NCBI RefSeq assembly: GCF_009831655.1
Contig: NZ_WRPA01000010.1
Span: forward strand, 123,455-187,454
Direction of reading: 5' to 3'
Source of the DNA: Shewanella insulae
GTDB lineage: Bacteria > Pseudomonadota > Gammaproteobacteria > Enterobacterales > Shewanellaceae
Length of the DNA: 64,000 bases
Of this stretch, positions 1-9,252 are shown in pieces. The notes below the pieces were generated by a model, which was not told the DNA's origin, made no database searches, and was given only the letters and a program-made list of their open reading frames with translations. Positions within the stretch are counted from its first letter, which is position 1; the number at the start of each line of letters is the position of its first letter. Made by a program: the position numbers and the translations under genes.

Positions 1-1552
1 AAACATTACTATCGGTCAGCTGCATCCCCTGCTCGGCCAAAAGCTCTCGAAGACGCGGGATAGCCTGCTCGACCAGATCCCGCGTCTGGGTCTGGGTCAC
101 GTGAAACTGCACCTGGGTCTGTTCGCCCTGCACCTGAACCCGCACCATCATGTGGCCAAGCTCAGGCGGATCCAGGCGAATCTCCGCCTGCTGTACACCT
201 TGGCTCACCATGGCCACCAGCTGCTGACGCATCACGGGTGAAAACTTTTGGATCATCTCCTGCATCTGGGTTACTGGCTCGCCTTGGGGCTTGATAGAGA
301 CCTGATACTGAGGGATGGCCTCGCTTCTAGTTCCCTGCAAGGCCTGCAGCGACACGCCATTTAGCCTGGTATCTGCAGCATCAGGCATGTCACCGGCCTT
401 AGGCGACATGCTAACGGCAAGGTTTGCCCCCTTTAGAAGATCCTGCGCCGCTTTACCATCTCGCCCCTCCGAGGCTGCGGCAATTTTCAGGTCACTATTT
501 TGCGCCTGCTCGGCGGTAAGCTTGCCTTCGCCTAGCTTAGATTCACTGAACTTGGCTTCACCCAATATGGCTTTAGTGCCTTTCTCGTCACCTGCACCAT
601 CCACGCCGCCCGCCTTAGTGGCGGAGGCTAGGCCCGCTTGGCTAATCCCTATCTGATCTAACCCATTCTGATTTAGCCCCACCTGACTGGCCCCACCTGT
701 GTTTTGTGAAGCCGCTACTTGTGAAGGCGAATTTTGAGATGCCGCTAGTCTAGTTTGCGACTGGTTCGAGAGATATTGCTTGGCATCACTGACAAGGGCC
801 GCTAGCTTGGCTGCATCATCAACACCAGCCTGCCCGGCAGTCACTGCCGCCTCACCATTATCTCCCGACTTACCTTGACCAGCCACGCCACGAATGAGAC
901 CTTCGAGCATCTGGGGTGGCAAGGCCGTCAGCTCATCCTTAGACAGGCCGGTTTGCGCCATTACCTCACTTAAGGCATCTTCGGGAAGCTGAGCCAATAT
1001 CGCCTCGCTCCCTACTCCATTAGGATTGATAACCGGCTGAATATGATCGTCCCCGGCGCCAGGCTTAAGTGACTCACCTATGCCTTCTAGCACTTCCTTT
1101 TCACCGTCAACTTTATCCTTAGCCCCCTTCACCAAGCTAGGAAACAGTTCGTTGTCGGCCGACGACTCACCATCAGTTTCACCCGGCGGCAAAATGACGC
1201 CGTCGGCGGCAATTTCCGCCTCATCCCCCAGCTTGTTGGCAAGCTGGATCTGCGCCAGCACATTGGAGACATCGTCGCTCTCTTTGTCCTGATCAGAGCC
1301 CTTAGCTTGCTTAGCATCGACCTTATTGACGCTATCGCCAGTTGCCAGGTTATCGGCCTGGTTTTGCGGGCGCGACTTCGCCTGTGAACTCTTCTCGTCC
1401 TGACTGTTTACCTTAGCCAAAGCCTCTGAAAAACCTTTGTTTTCTGACTTAGACTCTGTAGGCGCTTTCGCATCTGACGAACTGGGTAACACCCCGCCCT
1501 TCTCTTTGCCGGACTCGACATTGGATAGGAGTATTTGGGTCATCTGTGGCAT
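1..1552 (-). CDS. fliK: FliK flagellar hook-length control protein (3' end outside window)
   Basis: FliK is secreted as the ruler that measures the hook and switches the export gate from hook to filament substrates. The frame opens at ATG 1552 behind GGAGG seven bases upstream (MPQMTQILLSNVESGKEKG) and stays open to the window edge, about 517 codons. The middle is long and rich in Ser, Gln, Ala and Asp, as ruler domains are. The end visible at the window edge (LRELLAEQGMQLTDSNV) has the pattern of the conserved FliK C-terminal domain. Four tandem pentapeptides lie at 629-688. It is transcribed away from fliJ behind its own sigma-54 element at 1666-1680, so it probably heads the next operon, which lies outside the window. 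The assignment rests on position and composition and is confident. Confidence 0.9.
   Translation of the reverse strand, partial: MPQMTQILLSNVESGKEKGGVLPSSSDAKAPTESKSENKGFSEALAKVNSQDEKSSQAKSRPQNQADNLATGDSVNKVDAKQAKGSDQDKESDDVSNVLAQIQLANKLGDEAEIAADGVILPPGETDGESSADNELFPSLVKGAKDKVDGEKEVLEGIGESLKPGAGDDHIQPVINPNGVGSEAILAQLPEDALSEVMAQTGLSKDELTALPPQMLEGLIRGVAGQGKSGDNGEAAVTAGQAGVDDAAKLAALVSDAKQYLSNQSQTRLAASQNSPSQVAASQNTGGASQVGLNQNGLDQIGISQAGLASATKAGGVDGAGDEKGTKAILGEAKFSESKLGEGKLTAEQAQNSDLKIAAASEGRDGKAAQDLLKGANLAVSMSPKAGDMPDAADTRLNGVSLQALQGTRSEAIPQYQVSIKPQGEPVTQMQEMIQKFSPVMRQQLVAMVSQGVQQAEIRLDPPELGHMMVRVQVQGEQTQVQFHVTQTQTRDLVEQAIPRLRELLAEQGMQLTDSNV
629..688 (-). repeat. Four tandem 15-bp units in fliK
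   Basis: Read on the minus strand in the fliK frame, this encodes SQVGL-NQNGL-DQIGI-SQAGL, four pentapeptides with consensus xQxG(L/I). The DNA units are imperfect, so the array is old or under selection rather than freshly expanded. Confidence 0.75.
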
Positions 1553-1574
1553 GCTTCCTCCAACGCTCACCTTA

Positions 1575-1595
1575 GGCACGACAAGTTAATGTGCC
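1575..1595 (-). repeat. Small inverted repeat in the fliK leader
   Basis: GGCAC at 1575-1579 pairs with GTGCC at 1591-1595 around an 11-base loop, between the sigma-54 element and the fliK start. It may form a leader hairpin. No function can be assigned. Confidence 0.4.
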
Positions 1596-1665
1596 GCCCG
1601 AGCGTCAATTATTCGCTATCACTATGGACTGTTTAGCCCTTATTAACCGTTATTCATCAAATCAA

Positions 1666-1680
1666 GCAATATAAATGCCA
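1666..1680 (-). promoter_or_regulatory. Sigma-54 promoter of fliK
   Basis: The minus strand reads TGGCATTTATATTGC, which matches the RpoN consensus TGGCAY-N5-TTGC with the GG and GC doublets correctly spaced. It lies about 115 bp upstream of the fliK ATG and downstream of fliJ, giving fliK its own start. Confidence 0.8.
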
Positions 1681-1773
1681 AGTTAATAACAACTCAATTG
1701 GGGACGTTAAAGAGGTTTGGAGGATAATGAGGATACGCCTGCCACTTACGACCTCATCTTCAGATTCAGAGGA

Positions 1774-2220
1774 CTAACGTGTAGACTGGCGAAAAAACTG
1801 TTGAGAGGCAAACTCGTCGATCATCTTCTGCTCTTGCTTGGCCTCAAACCTCTGTTTTTCCTCGGCCTTATGGGTAAGTAGCAGCTCAACGGCCTTACGC
1901 TTTTGTTGCTTGTCCTGCCAATATTGCTGCGCCTTCTGACGCTGCTTATCGGTCTCGGCGACGGCAAAGACCTGCTTGTCGATCGCCTCATCGATCTGAC
2001 GGATAAACTGATGAAACTGATGGTAGTTGCTGGCGGCAATCACTTGCCCCTGCTGCGCCTCCATCTGTTTCATATAGTCGAGACGATACTGTTGCAAGGC
2101 ATCGAGTTGCTGACGGCACTTGTTGAGCGTCAGCTGCACGCCTCTAAGCTGAGTCGCCGCCGCCTCCTCGGCCTCCAGGGCTAACTTGAGTACTGTCTCT
2201 AAGGGATCATGCTTTGCCAT
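1774..2220 (-). CDS. fliJ: FliJ flagellar export chaperone/ATPase stalk
   Basis: This 148-residue protein is predicted to be almost entirely coiled coil (heptad-like runs such as LKLALEAEEAAATQLRGVQ, then KQRQKAQQYWQDKQQKRKAVE). That is the form of FliJ, the gamma-like stalk that inserts into the FliI hexamer and links it to FlhA. Its length is typical for the family. It is the last gene of the fliEFGHIJ operon and starts 29 bp after fliI ends. The family has little sequence conservation, so position and coiled-coil nature carry the call. Confidence 0.9.
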   Translation of the reverse strand: MAKHDPLETVLKLALEAEEAAATQLRGVQLTLNKCRQQLDALQQYRLDYMKQMEAQQGQVIAASNYHQFHQFIRQIDEAIDKQVFAVAETDKQRQKAQQYWQDKQQKRKAVELLLTHKAEEKQRFEAKQEQKMIDEFASQQFFRQSTR

Positions 2221-2249
2221 GGCCGTTATGCTCTCCGATAAAACTCAGG

Positions 2250-3590
2250 CTAGACCTGACACTGGGCACTCAACTGCCCCAGCATCAAGGCACTGGAATC
2301 GAAGCTGATGGCTTCCTTCATGGTCTGCCTCAAGAAGGCATTCATGGCAGGCTGCAGCCGAATGGCGTTGTCTATACGGGGGTCACTCCCCTGGGTATAG
2401 GCCCCGATAGAGATGAGATCACGGTTCTGTTGATACAGAGAATACATCTGTTTCACCCGGCGCGTCGCCTCCAGATGGGCTTCGCTTATCACCATAGGGG
2501 CTACACGGCTGATAGAGGCCTCGACATCTATGGCCGGGTAATGGCCCGAATCGGCTAAGGTTCGTGACAAGACGATATGTCCATCTAGAATCGCCCGCGC
2601 TGCATCGGCGATAGGGTCTTGCAGATCATCCCCCTCGGTCAGTACTGTGTAGAAGGCGGTGATAGACCCCTGTCCGGCGCCGCCGTTCCCGGCGCGCTCC
2701 ACCAGCTTGGGTAGCTTGGCAAAGACAGAGGGCGGATAACCCTTGGTAGCCGGCGGCTCACCAACCGCCAGGGCGATCTCACGCTGGGCCTGAGCATAGC
2801 GGGTCAGGCTGTCCATCAGAAGCAGCACATTGTAACCCAGATCGCGAAAATACTCGGCAATACGGGTCGAGGTTTCACAGGCTCTCAGACGCATCAGCGG
2901 CGAGGTATCGGCGGGCGCCGCCACCACCACGCTACGGGCTCGTCCCTCGGCGCCCAAGATCTCTTCGATAAACTCTTTCACCTCACGGCCACGCTCACCG
3001 ACCAGGCCAACCACGATCACATCGGCAGTGGTTCCCCGGGTCATCATGCCCAGCAGCACACTCTTACCTACACCCGAACCGGCAAATAGGCCCATACGTT
3101 GGCCCTTGCCTACGGTCAACATGGCGTTGATTGCCCGAACACCTACATCCAGCGGCTCAGTGATGGCGCGGCGAGCCAAGGGATTTAACATGGTGGCATG
3201 ACGGGTAGCTTTCTGATCGGTATGCAGCTGACCCAGGCCATCTATCGGCACGCCGTTGCCATCGAGCACGCGGCCAAGCAGACTCATACCTACATTCAGC
3301 CCGGTCTGCTCACCGAGCGGTGTCACCTTAGCGCCAGGCATCACGCCACTGAGCTCCTCTATGGGCATAAGGTAGAGCAGCTTGTCATCGAAGCCAATCA
3401 CCTCGGCGATCAGCTCCCCTGCCATGGTTGCTATGCTACATAGGCTACCCACGGGGGCCTTACAGCCGGTGGCCTCCAGGGTAAGCCCCACCACGCGTAC
3501 CAGCTGACCTGAGGCCTCGGGCATAAAGGGCGCGACCGCCTGGGTATGATGTCTCAGCTTATCAAGTAGTCGGCTTTGGCGTGTTTTCAT
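2250..3590 (-). CDS. fliI: FliI flagellum-specific export ATPase
   Basis: FliI is the cytoplasmic ATPase of the flagellar type III export system, related to F1-beta. Walker A AGSGVGKS lies at about residues 170-177, followed by a Walker B-type LLLMDS and the conserved [14 protein letters not shown] stretch. I start at ATG 3590 ([12 protein letters not shown]), giving 446 residues. The longer open frame reaches 3659, but those extra codons lie inside the fliH 3' end and look nothing like FliI. The start overlaps the fliH stop (3562) by 29 bp, which suggests translational coupling. Confidence 0.97.
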   Translation of the reverse strand: MKTRQSRLLDKLRHHTQAVAPFMPEASGQLVRVVGLTLEATGCKAPVGSLCSIATMAGELIAEVIGFDDKLLYLMPIEELSGVMPGAKVTPLGEQTGLNVGMSLLGRVLDGNGVPIDGLGQLHTDQKATRHATMLNPLARRAITEPLDVGVRAINAMLTVGKGQRMGLFAGSGVGKSVLLGMMTRGTTADVIVVGLVGERGREVKEFIEEILGAEGRARSVVVAAPADTSPLMRLRACETSTRIAEYFRDLGYNVLLLMDSLTRYAQAQREIALAVGEPPATKGYPPSVFAKLPKLVERAGNGGAGQGSITAFYTVLTEGDDLQDPIADAARAILDGHIVLSRTLADSGHYPAIDVEASISRVAPMVISEAHLEATRRVKQMYSLYQQNRDLISIGAYTQGSDPRIDNAIRLQPAMNAFLRQTMKEAISFDSSALMLGQLSAQCQV

Positions 3591-4587
3591 CTGAATTCGT
3601 CTCTTGATGAGCTTCTGGTGCAGACTGTTCGCTTGGCGCGACTTGCGGCGAAGCGTCAACAGACGCCGATTGCTGCGAGTCGCCTGTTAGGCTGTCAGTT
3701 GTCTGACTTTCTACTTCGAGGCTATCTTGCGCAGCGTCACCATCCTGGGGTTGATTTTCGGGTACCTTTTCCATGGCGGCAACCTGTTGTAGCCTTTGCT
3801 GCTCCAGGCGCTGCTCGCTGGCAATAAGTTTATCGAACACCGCCTTGATGCGATGTTCCAGGCTCATGTCGACCCGGCTACGGCTATTACTGACGATACA
3901 CTCGCCGCGGCTCAGTGTCGGATCTGCCTCTAACTCCCAATGGTTCTTTGTCAGCTGGGCGCTTTCATAGAGTCGCTCGACGATAGCGAGATCCTCAGGA
4001 TGTAGACGCAGGTGCGCCCCCTGCTCCTTGAGCGGTAGGGCGTCGACCCCTTGACGCAGGGCCGCCAGAATATGTTCGGGATGTGTCTTTAGCTCATGAC
4101 CGATCACCGCCTTGGCAAGCGTCATGCTGAGTTGTACCAGGGCTTGTTCAATTTCGGTATCGAGCAGGGAAAGCGGCATTGATAGCTGCTGCATCAGGGC
4201 TTCAAATTGACTAATCGTCTGTTTCGCCTCGGCAAGACCGGCCTCCATTCCCTGGGCTTCGCCCTGACGGAAACCCTCCTCATGTCCCTGCTCCAGTCCT
4301 TTCAGACGGCCCTCTTCCAGCCCTTTGGCTAATCCGGCTTCTTGCCCCTGGGCAAAGCCTTCGGCCTCAGCCTCGGCGCGGATCGATTCGATCTCCTCCA
4401 GGGTGGGGGGTAACACAGGCTCATCGATCTGTTTGGCCGCCTTTTGCGGTGCGGTGCGGCCAAACATATTCTCTTTCGGTTCTTCGGCCACGGGCGTCAC
4501 ATCGGGCAGCTGCCAATGACTAAAATCGGCCTGATTAGTGTGCTCGCCTTGGCCTTCTCGGCTCTTCTTGTCGCCTGACATGGTCAT
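3562..4587 (-). CDS. fliH: FliH export ATPase regulator, with long C-terminal tail
   Basis: FliH binds FliI and tethers it to the switch complex. The protein has the FliH signature of a glycine-spaced helix ([21 protein letters not shown], roughly residues 85-115) and a C-terminal domain with [18 protein letters not shown]. The last 70 or so residues are an acidic, Gln/Ser/Thr-rich, low-complexity tail beyond the usual FliH end, so the protein (341 residues) is longer than enterobacterial FliH. Its ATG overlaps the fliG stop by one base (TAATG). Confidence 0.94.
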   Translation of the reverse strand: MTMSGDKKSREGQGEHTNQADFSHWQLPDVTPVAEEPKENMFGRTAPQKAAKQIDEPVLPPTLEEIESIRAEAEAEGFAQGQEAGLAKGLEEGRLKGLEQGHEEGFRQGEAQGMEAGLAEAKQTISQFEALMQQLSMPLSLLDTEIEQALVQLSMTLAKAVIGHELKTHPEHILAALRQGVDALPLKEQGAHLRLHPEDLAIVERLYESAQLTKNHWELEADPTLSRGECIVSNSRSRVDMSLEHRIKAVFDKLIASEQRLEQQRLQQVAAMEKVPENQPQDGDAAQDSLEVESQTTDSLTGDSQQSASVDASPQVAPSEQSAPEAHQETNSDENTPKPTT

Positions 4588-5630
4588 TAGAGGAACTCTT
4601 CTCCACCGCTACCGCCAAGAATGATCTCGCCTGCATCACTCAAGCGACGAGCAATGGAGAGGATCTCCTTCTGGGCCACTTCCACTTCGCTGATCCGTAT
4701 CGGCCCCATGGCCTCGAGATCGTCTTTAAGCAGCTCGGCGGCACGTTTGGACATATTGCTAAGGATCTTCTCTTTGAGTTGATCGTCCGCCCCCTTGAGG
4801 GCCTTCATCAACACATCCTGCTGCACTTCACGCAGCAAGGTCTGAATACCCATGTCGTCCACATCCGCCAGGTTTTCGAATACGAACATAAGATCCTGGA
4901 TCTGCTGCGCCATCTCTTCGTCGCTCTCGCGCAGCGTCTCCATCAGCTGGCTTTCGACACCTGTATCCAGGTAGTTCATGATGTTGGCAGCAGCCTTCAG
5001 GCCGCCCATCTTCGCCGCCTGCGCGCCGCCCTGACCGGCAAACTGTTTCTCCATGATGTCGTTGAGCTCTTGCAGCGCCGCCGGTTGCACCTCTTCGAGG
5101 TTAGCGATACGCATCATCAAGTCGAGGCGGGTATTTTCCGGCGCCTGAGCAAAAATTTCAGCCGCCTGGTCCGGTTCCAGATAGGAGAGCACAATCGTCT
5201 GGATCTGCGGATGTTCGTTCTGAATGATGGTGGCCACCTGACGGGCATCCATCCACTTGAGAGACTCTAGCCCCTTGGCACCGCCACCCATGATGATCTG
5301 CTCGATAAGGTTACCCGCCTTATCTTCACCAAGTGCCGCAGTAAGGGCATTACGCACGAACTCTTCGCTATTAAAGCCGATAGAGGAGTACTTCTGCACC
5401 TCCTCCAAAAACAGCTTGTGCACACCGATAACCTTGTTTTGGCCGAAGTCTTTCATGGCCGCCATGGCCATACCCACCTTCTGCACCTGCTTAGGCTCGA
5501 GATGTTTTAAGATCGAGGCAGCGTCCGCCTCGCTGAGACTGAGCAACAGGATGGCGGTCTTTTCGATACCGGTAAGATCTTTGGTATTGAACTCACCACT
5601 GGATGTGTCGATCTCTTTTTCTTTACTCAT
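4587..5630 (-). CDS. fliG: FliG flagellar motor switch protein
   Basis: FliG sits on the FliF ring, transmits torque from the stator and switches rotation. The 347-residue protein starts MSKEKEIDTSSGEFNTKDL at ATG 5630. The open frame extends to 5693, but the added residues are not FliG-like. The N-terminal domain opens with LTGIEKTAILLLSLSEADAA, the middle domain has the EHPQ motif (QNEHPQIQTIVLSYL), and the C-terminal domain carries the charged torque-helix region. The start ATGAGTAA contains the fliF stop, an 8-bp overlap. Confidence 0.97.
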   Translation of the reverse strand: MSKEKEIDTSSGEFNTKDLTGIEKTAILLLSLSEADAASILKHLEPKQVQKVGMAMAAMKDFGQNKVIGVHKLFLEEVQKYSSIGFNSEEFVRNALTAALGEDKAGNLIEQIIMGGGAKGLESLKWMDARQVATIIQNEHPQIQTIVLSYLEPDQAAEIFAQAPENTRLDLMMRIANLEEVQPAALQELNDIMEKQFAGQGGAQAAKMGGLKAAANIMNYLDTGVESQLMETLRESDEEMAQQIQDLMFVFENLADVDDMGIQTLLREVQQDVLMKALKGADDQLKEKILSNMSKRAAELLKDDLEAMGPIRISEVEVAQKEILSIARRLSDAGEIILGGSGGEEFL

Positions 5631-7332
5631 TTTCTTGTAACCATCCCTTGACGACTTGTGTAGACAACTCAGGCTCGTTGGCCACCAGTGCACGTATAGC
5701 CTTTATCATATCATCGTCTTTATGCAGATCAGGTATCAAAATTGACCCATCGTCGGCGTAGCTGTATTCCGCATCGGGACGATTAAGCATGCCCAGGGTA
5801 TCGGCGGCATACTGATCCTCAATCTCAGCCAACTCATCACCCAAAGAAGGCGCATCTGGCATCTTCTGACCATCCGGGTAGATCAGACGCTTGAGCATAG
5901 GACGTACCACGAAGAGGATTAGCACCAGAATGATCAGGCCACCCATGACCAGCTTGATCGCACGCCAGAACCAGGGCTCCTCGTAGATAGCCAGTGCAGG
6001 CGCCTCTTCCACCAATTGGTCCATGAAGGGAACTGTTACCACTTCGATGATGTCACCGCGCTGAGTATTAAAGCCCACGGCACCTTCTAATAGGCGGCGT
6101 ATGTTGCTCAACTCCTGCTCGGTACGGGCGACACGTGTCACCTGACCATCTTCACCCGCTGGTCCCGTCTTGAAATCGACCGCCACAGACACGCTGACCC
6201 GCCTAACCACTCCCACCTGCTGACGAGTATGACTGATGGTGGTGTCTAGCTCATAGTTGCGGGTCGCCTCCTTGTGACTGGAACCCGGCATTGACTGCTC
6301 CTGCGAACTCGCCCCCGTGGCTTGCTGAGGAATATTGGCTTCCATCGGTGGCTGGTTACTCAGCGCGCCGGCGATGCCGCCAGTGGTCGAACCGGTAGAG
6401 TTATTCTCCACCGTCATTTCGCTGCGCACCGCAGGCAGATCCGGATTAAAACGCTTGGCGGTCTGCTCTACTGCAGTAAAGTCCATGTTCACATCAACCT
6501 GGGCAGTGAAGTTTTCCGGCCCAAGAATCGGCATCAGAATCGATTCGATCTTGCTGCGATATTCGGCTTCCTTCTGCTGCACCAGCTCAAGTTCACGTCT
6601 GGCTCTGGCCGAACCTGCGGTTTGACTGCCTGAGTTTAACAGGCGGCCGTTAGAGTCGGTGACGGTAACGCGAGTGGGCTCCAGGCCATGTACCGCCGAG
6701 GCGACGATATCTACGATGGAGTCGACCTCCTCCTGCCCCAGTCCACCGCGGCGGGTATTAACCACTACAGTCGCACTCGGCTTGGAGCGGTTGCGGGCAA
6801 ATACGTTCTCTTTGGGAATAGCCAGAATCACCTTGGCGCGGCTGACACTCTTTAATTCTTCTATGGTGCGCGCCAGATTCTGCTCCTGGCTGTGCTTGAG
6901 CCTGGCGGCCTCCATGCGCTGGCTCACGCCGAAACCGCTGTCTTTTGAGAGGAAATCATCGCGGCTCGACGAGTTGTCTATGCCGGCACGGCTCAGCATC
7001 ATCTTAACGTCTTGATACTGATCCTCAGGCACCTTAAGGACGTCGACATCGATCTGATAGTTGACCTTGTTCTTGTCCAGTACATCGAGGACCTGCACCA
7101 TCTCCTGAGTATCCATCTTACCCAGAGGACGATACTCGGGCTCCTGAGCCCACAACATGACGAAGACGGCTAACGCCAAACAGATGGCCAGCGCCAGGAT
7201 CATGGTGATCTGCCTGAGCATGTCGACACCGCCAAACATACCGCCGCTCGGCTTATGTTCTTCTTGTACGCCGCCTGCCAACATATCCTGTGTCGTATCG
7301 GCTCCAGTTCCGACTACCATATCTGTGCTCAC
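5623..7332 (-). CDS. fliF: FliF flagellar MS-ring protein
   Basis: FliF forms the MS ring in the inner membrane, the first structure assembled. The protein has 569 residues, as expected. One membrane helix lies at about residues 38-58 (ITMILALAICLALAVFVML) and a second at about 460-480 (LVMGGLIILVLILFVV). Between them are ring-building motifs, including QRMEAARLKHSQEQNLARTI and RAKVILAIPKENVFARN. The cytoplasmic C-terminal tail binds FliG. It sits between fliE and fliG in the fliE operon. Confidence 0.97.
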   Translation of the reverse strand: MSTDMVVGTGADTTQDMLAGGVQEEHKPSGGMFGGVDMLRQITMILALAICLALAVFVMLWAQEPEYRPLGKMDTQEMVQVLDVLDKNKVNYQIDVDVLKVPEDQYQDVKMMLSRAGIDNSSSRDDFLSKDSGFGVSQRMEAARLKHSQEQNLARTIEELKSVSRAKVILAIPKENVFARNRSKPSATVVVNTRRGGLGQEEVDSIVDIVASAVHGLEPTRVTVTDSNGRLLNSGSQTAGSARARRELELVQQKEAEYRSKIESILMPILGPENFTAQVDVNMDFTAVEQTAKRFNPDLPAVRSEMTVENNSTGSTTGGIAGALSNQPPMEANIPQQATGASSQEQSMPGSSHKEATRNYELDTTISHTRQQVGVVRRVSVSVAVDFKTGPAGEDGQVTRVARTEQELSNIRRLLEGAVGFNTQRGDIIEVVTVPFMDQLVEEAPALAIYEEPWFWRAIKLVMGGLIILVLILFVVRPMLKRLIYPDGQKMPDAPSLGDELAEIEDQYAADTLGMLNRPDAEYSYADDGSILIPDLHKDDDMIKAIRALVANEPELSTQVVKGWLQENE

Positions 7333-7376
7333 GATAAATACCTGCCGTTATCTTTCTTAATCTGTAGGGTCCATGC

Positions 7377-7709
7377 CTAGACAGGCATACTCATGATCTC
7401 TTTGTAGGCTTCCACCAGCTTGTTGCGCACCTGAATGGTGGCCTCGAATGCCACGCTGGCCTTCTCTCTGGCAATCACGGTATCGGACAGAGTCACTCGG
7501 GTGTCGCCCATATCCAGACGGGTCTGCAATGAGGATGAGGCGGATTGCAGCTCACTGACACTGCCTACCGCCTGAGACAGGAGGCTGCCAAAATCGCTAC
7601 CACTGGTATTGGCCACCTGCTGAGTAATGTTAGGTGTGATCCCGTTGGGCTTGATCTCGCCCGTGAGTGTCTGCATCTCTTGCAGTAATGAATTGGCACC
7701 TATCTGCAT
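7377..7709 (-). CDS. fliE: FliE hook-basal body adaptor
   Basis: FliE joins the MS ring to the proximal rod. It has 110 residues, normal for the family, with the conserved C-terminal pattern DTRVTLSDTVIAREKASVAFE followed by IQVRNKLVEAYKEIMSMPV. It is the first gene of the fliEFGHIJ operon and lies 55 bp downstream of a sigma-54 element. Confidence 0.95.
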   Translation of the reverse strand: MQIGANSLLQEMQTLTGEIKPNGITPNITQQVANTSGSDFGSLLSQAVGSVSELQSASSSLQTRLDMGDTRVTLSDTVIAREKASVAFEATIQVRNKLVEAYKEIMSMPV

Positions 7710-7763
7710 CTTGGCCTCCGCTGTCGTCGTGAAATTGACGAAATCTACTCTTATTCAGACCGA

Positions 7764-7779
7764 TGCAATATGTTTGCCA
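7764..7779 (-). promoter_or_regulatory. Sigma-54 promoter of the fliEFGHIJ operon
   Basis: The minus strand reads TGGCAAACATATTGCA, with GG and GC at the -24/-12 spacing of RpoN promoters. The start point would fall near 7752, leaving a leader of about 40 bases before fliE. It lies directly after the terminator of flrC. Confidence 0.8.
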
Positions 7780-7790
7780 ACAATGGAAAA

Positions 7791-7822
7791 AGCCGACAAA
7801 CCCAGATTATTGTGTGTCGGCT
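7791..7822 (-). terminator. Intrinsic terminator after flrBC
   Basis: Read on the minus strand, AGCCGACA (from 7822) pairs with TGTCGGCT (to 7791) over a 16-base loop and runs straight into TTTTT. It ends the flrBC transcript about 90 bp after the flrC stop. The spacing to the fliE promoter is only 12 bp. Confidence 0.7.
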
Positions 7823-7908
7823 ATTACTTATGGATATTTGTCGGCAACAGAGGTGATGGCGTGTAAATTAAACCAATGACTTCTCACTATGTGCGCCCCG
7901 TCTGCCTA

Positions 7909-9252
7909 TCAGGCGGGGATCTGAATGCCCATGTCACGCATACGCGCCATCTTGTATCTCAGGGTTCGGGCGCTGATCCCCAATTTTTCGGCCACCAGTT
8001 TGCGACTGCCGTTACACTGATTGAGGGTTTCTAAGATGATCACATGTTCCTGGGCCTTGAGCTCATCCCCCAGCCCTTCGGGTTCGACTACTCTCTCACT
8101 CTCGCCCGTCGGTTCCAGCATCACATCCTGAGTATCGATAACGATATCCTTGACGCCTATAGTATCGCCTGTCTGTAATATCAGGGCGCGCTGTACCACG
8201 TTGTCCAGCTCTCGCACGTTGCCCGGCCATCTGTAGCCCAATAAGCGCCTGCTCGCCTGCTCGTCTATGCTTGGCGCCACAGCCAAACCGGCGGCCTTTG
8301 CATGACGCAACACCAAGTGTCTCGCCAACGGCAGGATATCCGCCGGACGCTGGTGCAATGCTGGCCAGGTCAGCGGGAAAACATTGATGCGATAGTAGAG
8401 ATCTTCTCTAAAATCACCCTTGGTCGCCATCGCCTTGAGGTCACGGTTTGAGGTTGCCAGCACCCGCACATCGAGTTTAATGGTCTTGCGCCCGCCGAGT
8501 CGTTCGACCTCCCGTTCCTGCAATACCCTGAGCAGCTTGGCCTGCAGCCCCAGGTCCATCTCGGAGATCTCATCGAGCAGCAAGGTGCCGCCTTGGGCCT
8601 GTTCAAACTTACCGGGACAGGCCTGATAGGCGCCGGTGAAGGCCCCCTTCTCATAACCAAACAGGGTGGCTTCTAGCATGTTCTCTGGGATCGCCGCGCA
8701 GTTGATCGCCACAAATGGCTCGTCGGCTCTCTGGCTATGTTGATGAATATAACGCGCGAGTACCTCTTTACCCGAGCCGCTCGGGCCCATGATCATCACT
8801 GAGGCATCGGACTGCGCCACCTTCTGCGCCAGCGCCAAGAGTGCCAGGCTACGCTCATCGGCAACCACGGGCTGATCCTCGATAAGCTTAGGCTTAAGGT
8901 AACGCGATACCTGATTGAGTAGGACCTCTGGCGCGAAGGGTTTCGCCAGATAGTCCACCGCGCCGAGTTTGATGGCACTCACCGCACTGTCTATGGTGGC
9001 AAAAGCCGTCATCAATAAGATAGGAACCTGGGCATTATGCTGCTGAAGATAGTTGACCAGGCCGAGGCCACCTATCCCCTCCATCTGCACGTCGCTGATC
9101 ACCATGTCGAATTCCTGCTCCTTGAGCGCGACGATAGCCGCCTCGGCAGACTGCACATCGACGCATTCATACTGTGCGAGCAGCAGGGTATCGACTAAGG
9201 CTTCGCGCAGCGCCGCATCATCTTCAACGAGTAATATCTTGGCTTCAGCCAT
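7909..9252 (-). CDS. flrC: FlrC sigma-54 response regulator
   Basis: FlrC is phosphorylated by FlrB and activates sigma-54 genes for the basal body and hook. The protein has 447 residues. The receiver domain at 1-120 has acidic residues at 11-12, phospho-acceptor Asp54 and Lys104. The AAA+ domain has Walker A GPSGSGKE (156-163) and the sigma-54-contacting loop GAFTGA (203-208). A Fis-type HTH ends the protein (NGSRKLVAEKLGISARTLRYK). It overlaps the end of flrB by 8 bp. Confidence 0.96.
   Translation of the reverse strand: MAEAKILLVEDDAALREALVDTLLLAQYECVDVQSAEAAIVALKEQEFDMVISDVQMEGIGGLGLVNYLQQHNAQVPILLMTAFATIDSAVSAIKLGAVDYLAKPFAPEVLLNQVSRYLKPKLIEDQPVVADERSLALLALAQKVAQSDASVMIMGPSGSGKEVLARYIHQHSQRADEPFVAINCAAIPENMLEATLFGYEKGAFTGAYQACPGKFEQAQGGTLLLDEISEMDLGLQAKLLRVLQEREVERLGGRKTIKLDVRVLATSNRDLKAMATKGDFREDLYYRINVFPLTWPALHQRPADILPLARHLVLRHAKAAGLAVAPSIDEQASRRLLGYRWPGNVRELDNVVQRALILQTGDTIGVKDIVIDTQDVMLEPTGESERVVEPEGLGDELKAQEHVIILETLNQCNGSRKLVAEKLGISARTLRYKMARMRDMGIQIPA

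Noticed and set aside
2214..2558. Plus-strand frame opposite fliI (114 codons)
   Set aside because: It lies wholly inside fliI, a clear gene; protein has no recognisable domain, and such frames are common opposite GC-rich genes.
3591..3659. Upstream extension of fliI
   Set aside because: Basic residues with no FliI likeness, inside fliH; ATG 3590 gives the usual FliI start.
5631..5693. Upstream extension of fliG
   Set aside because: It reads through the end of fliF; MSKEKEID at 5630 is the natural start.
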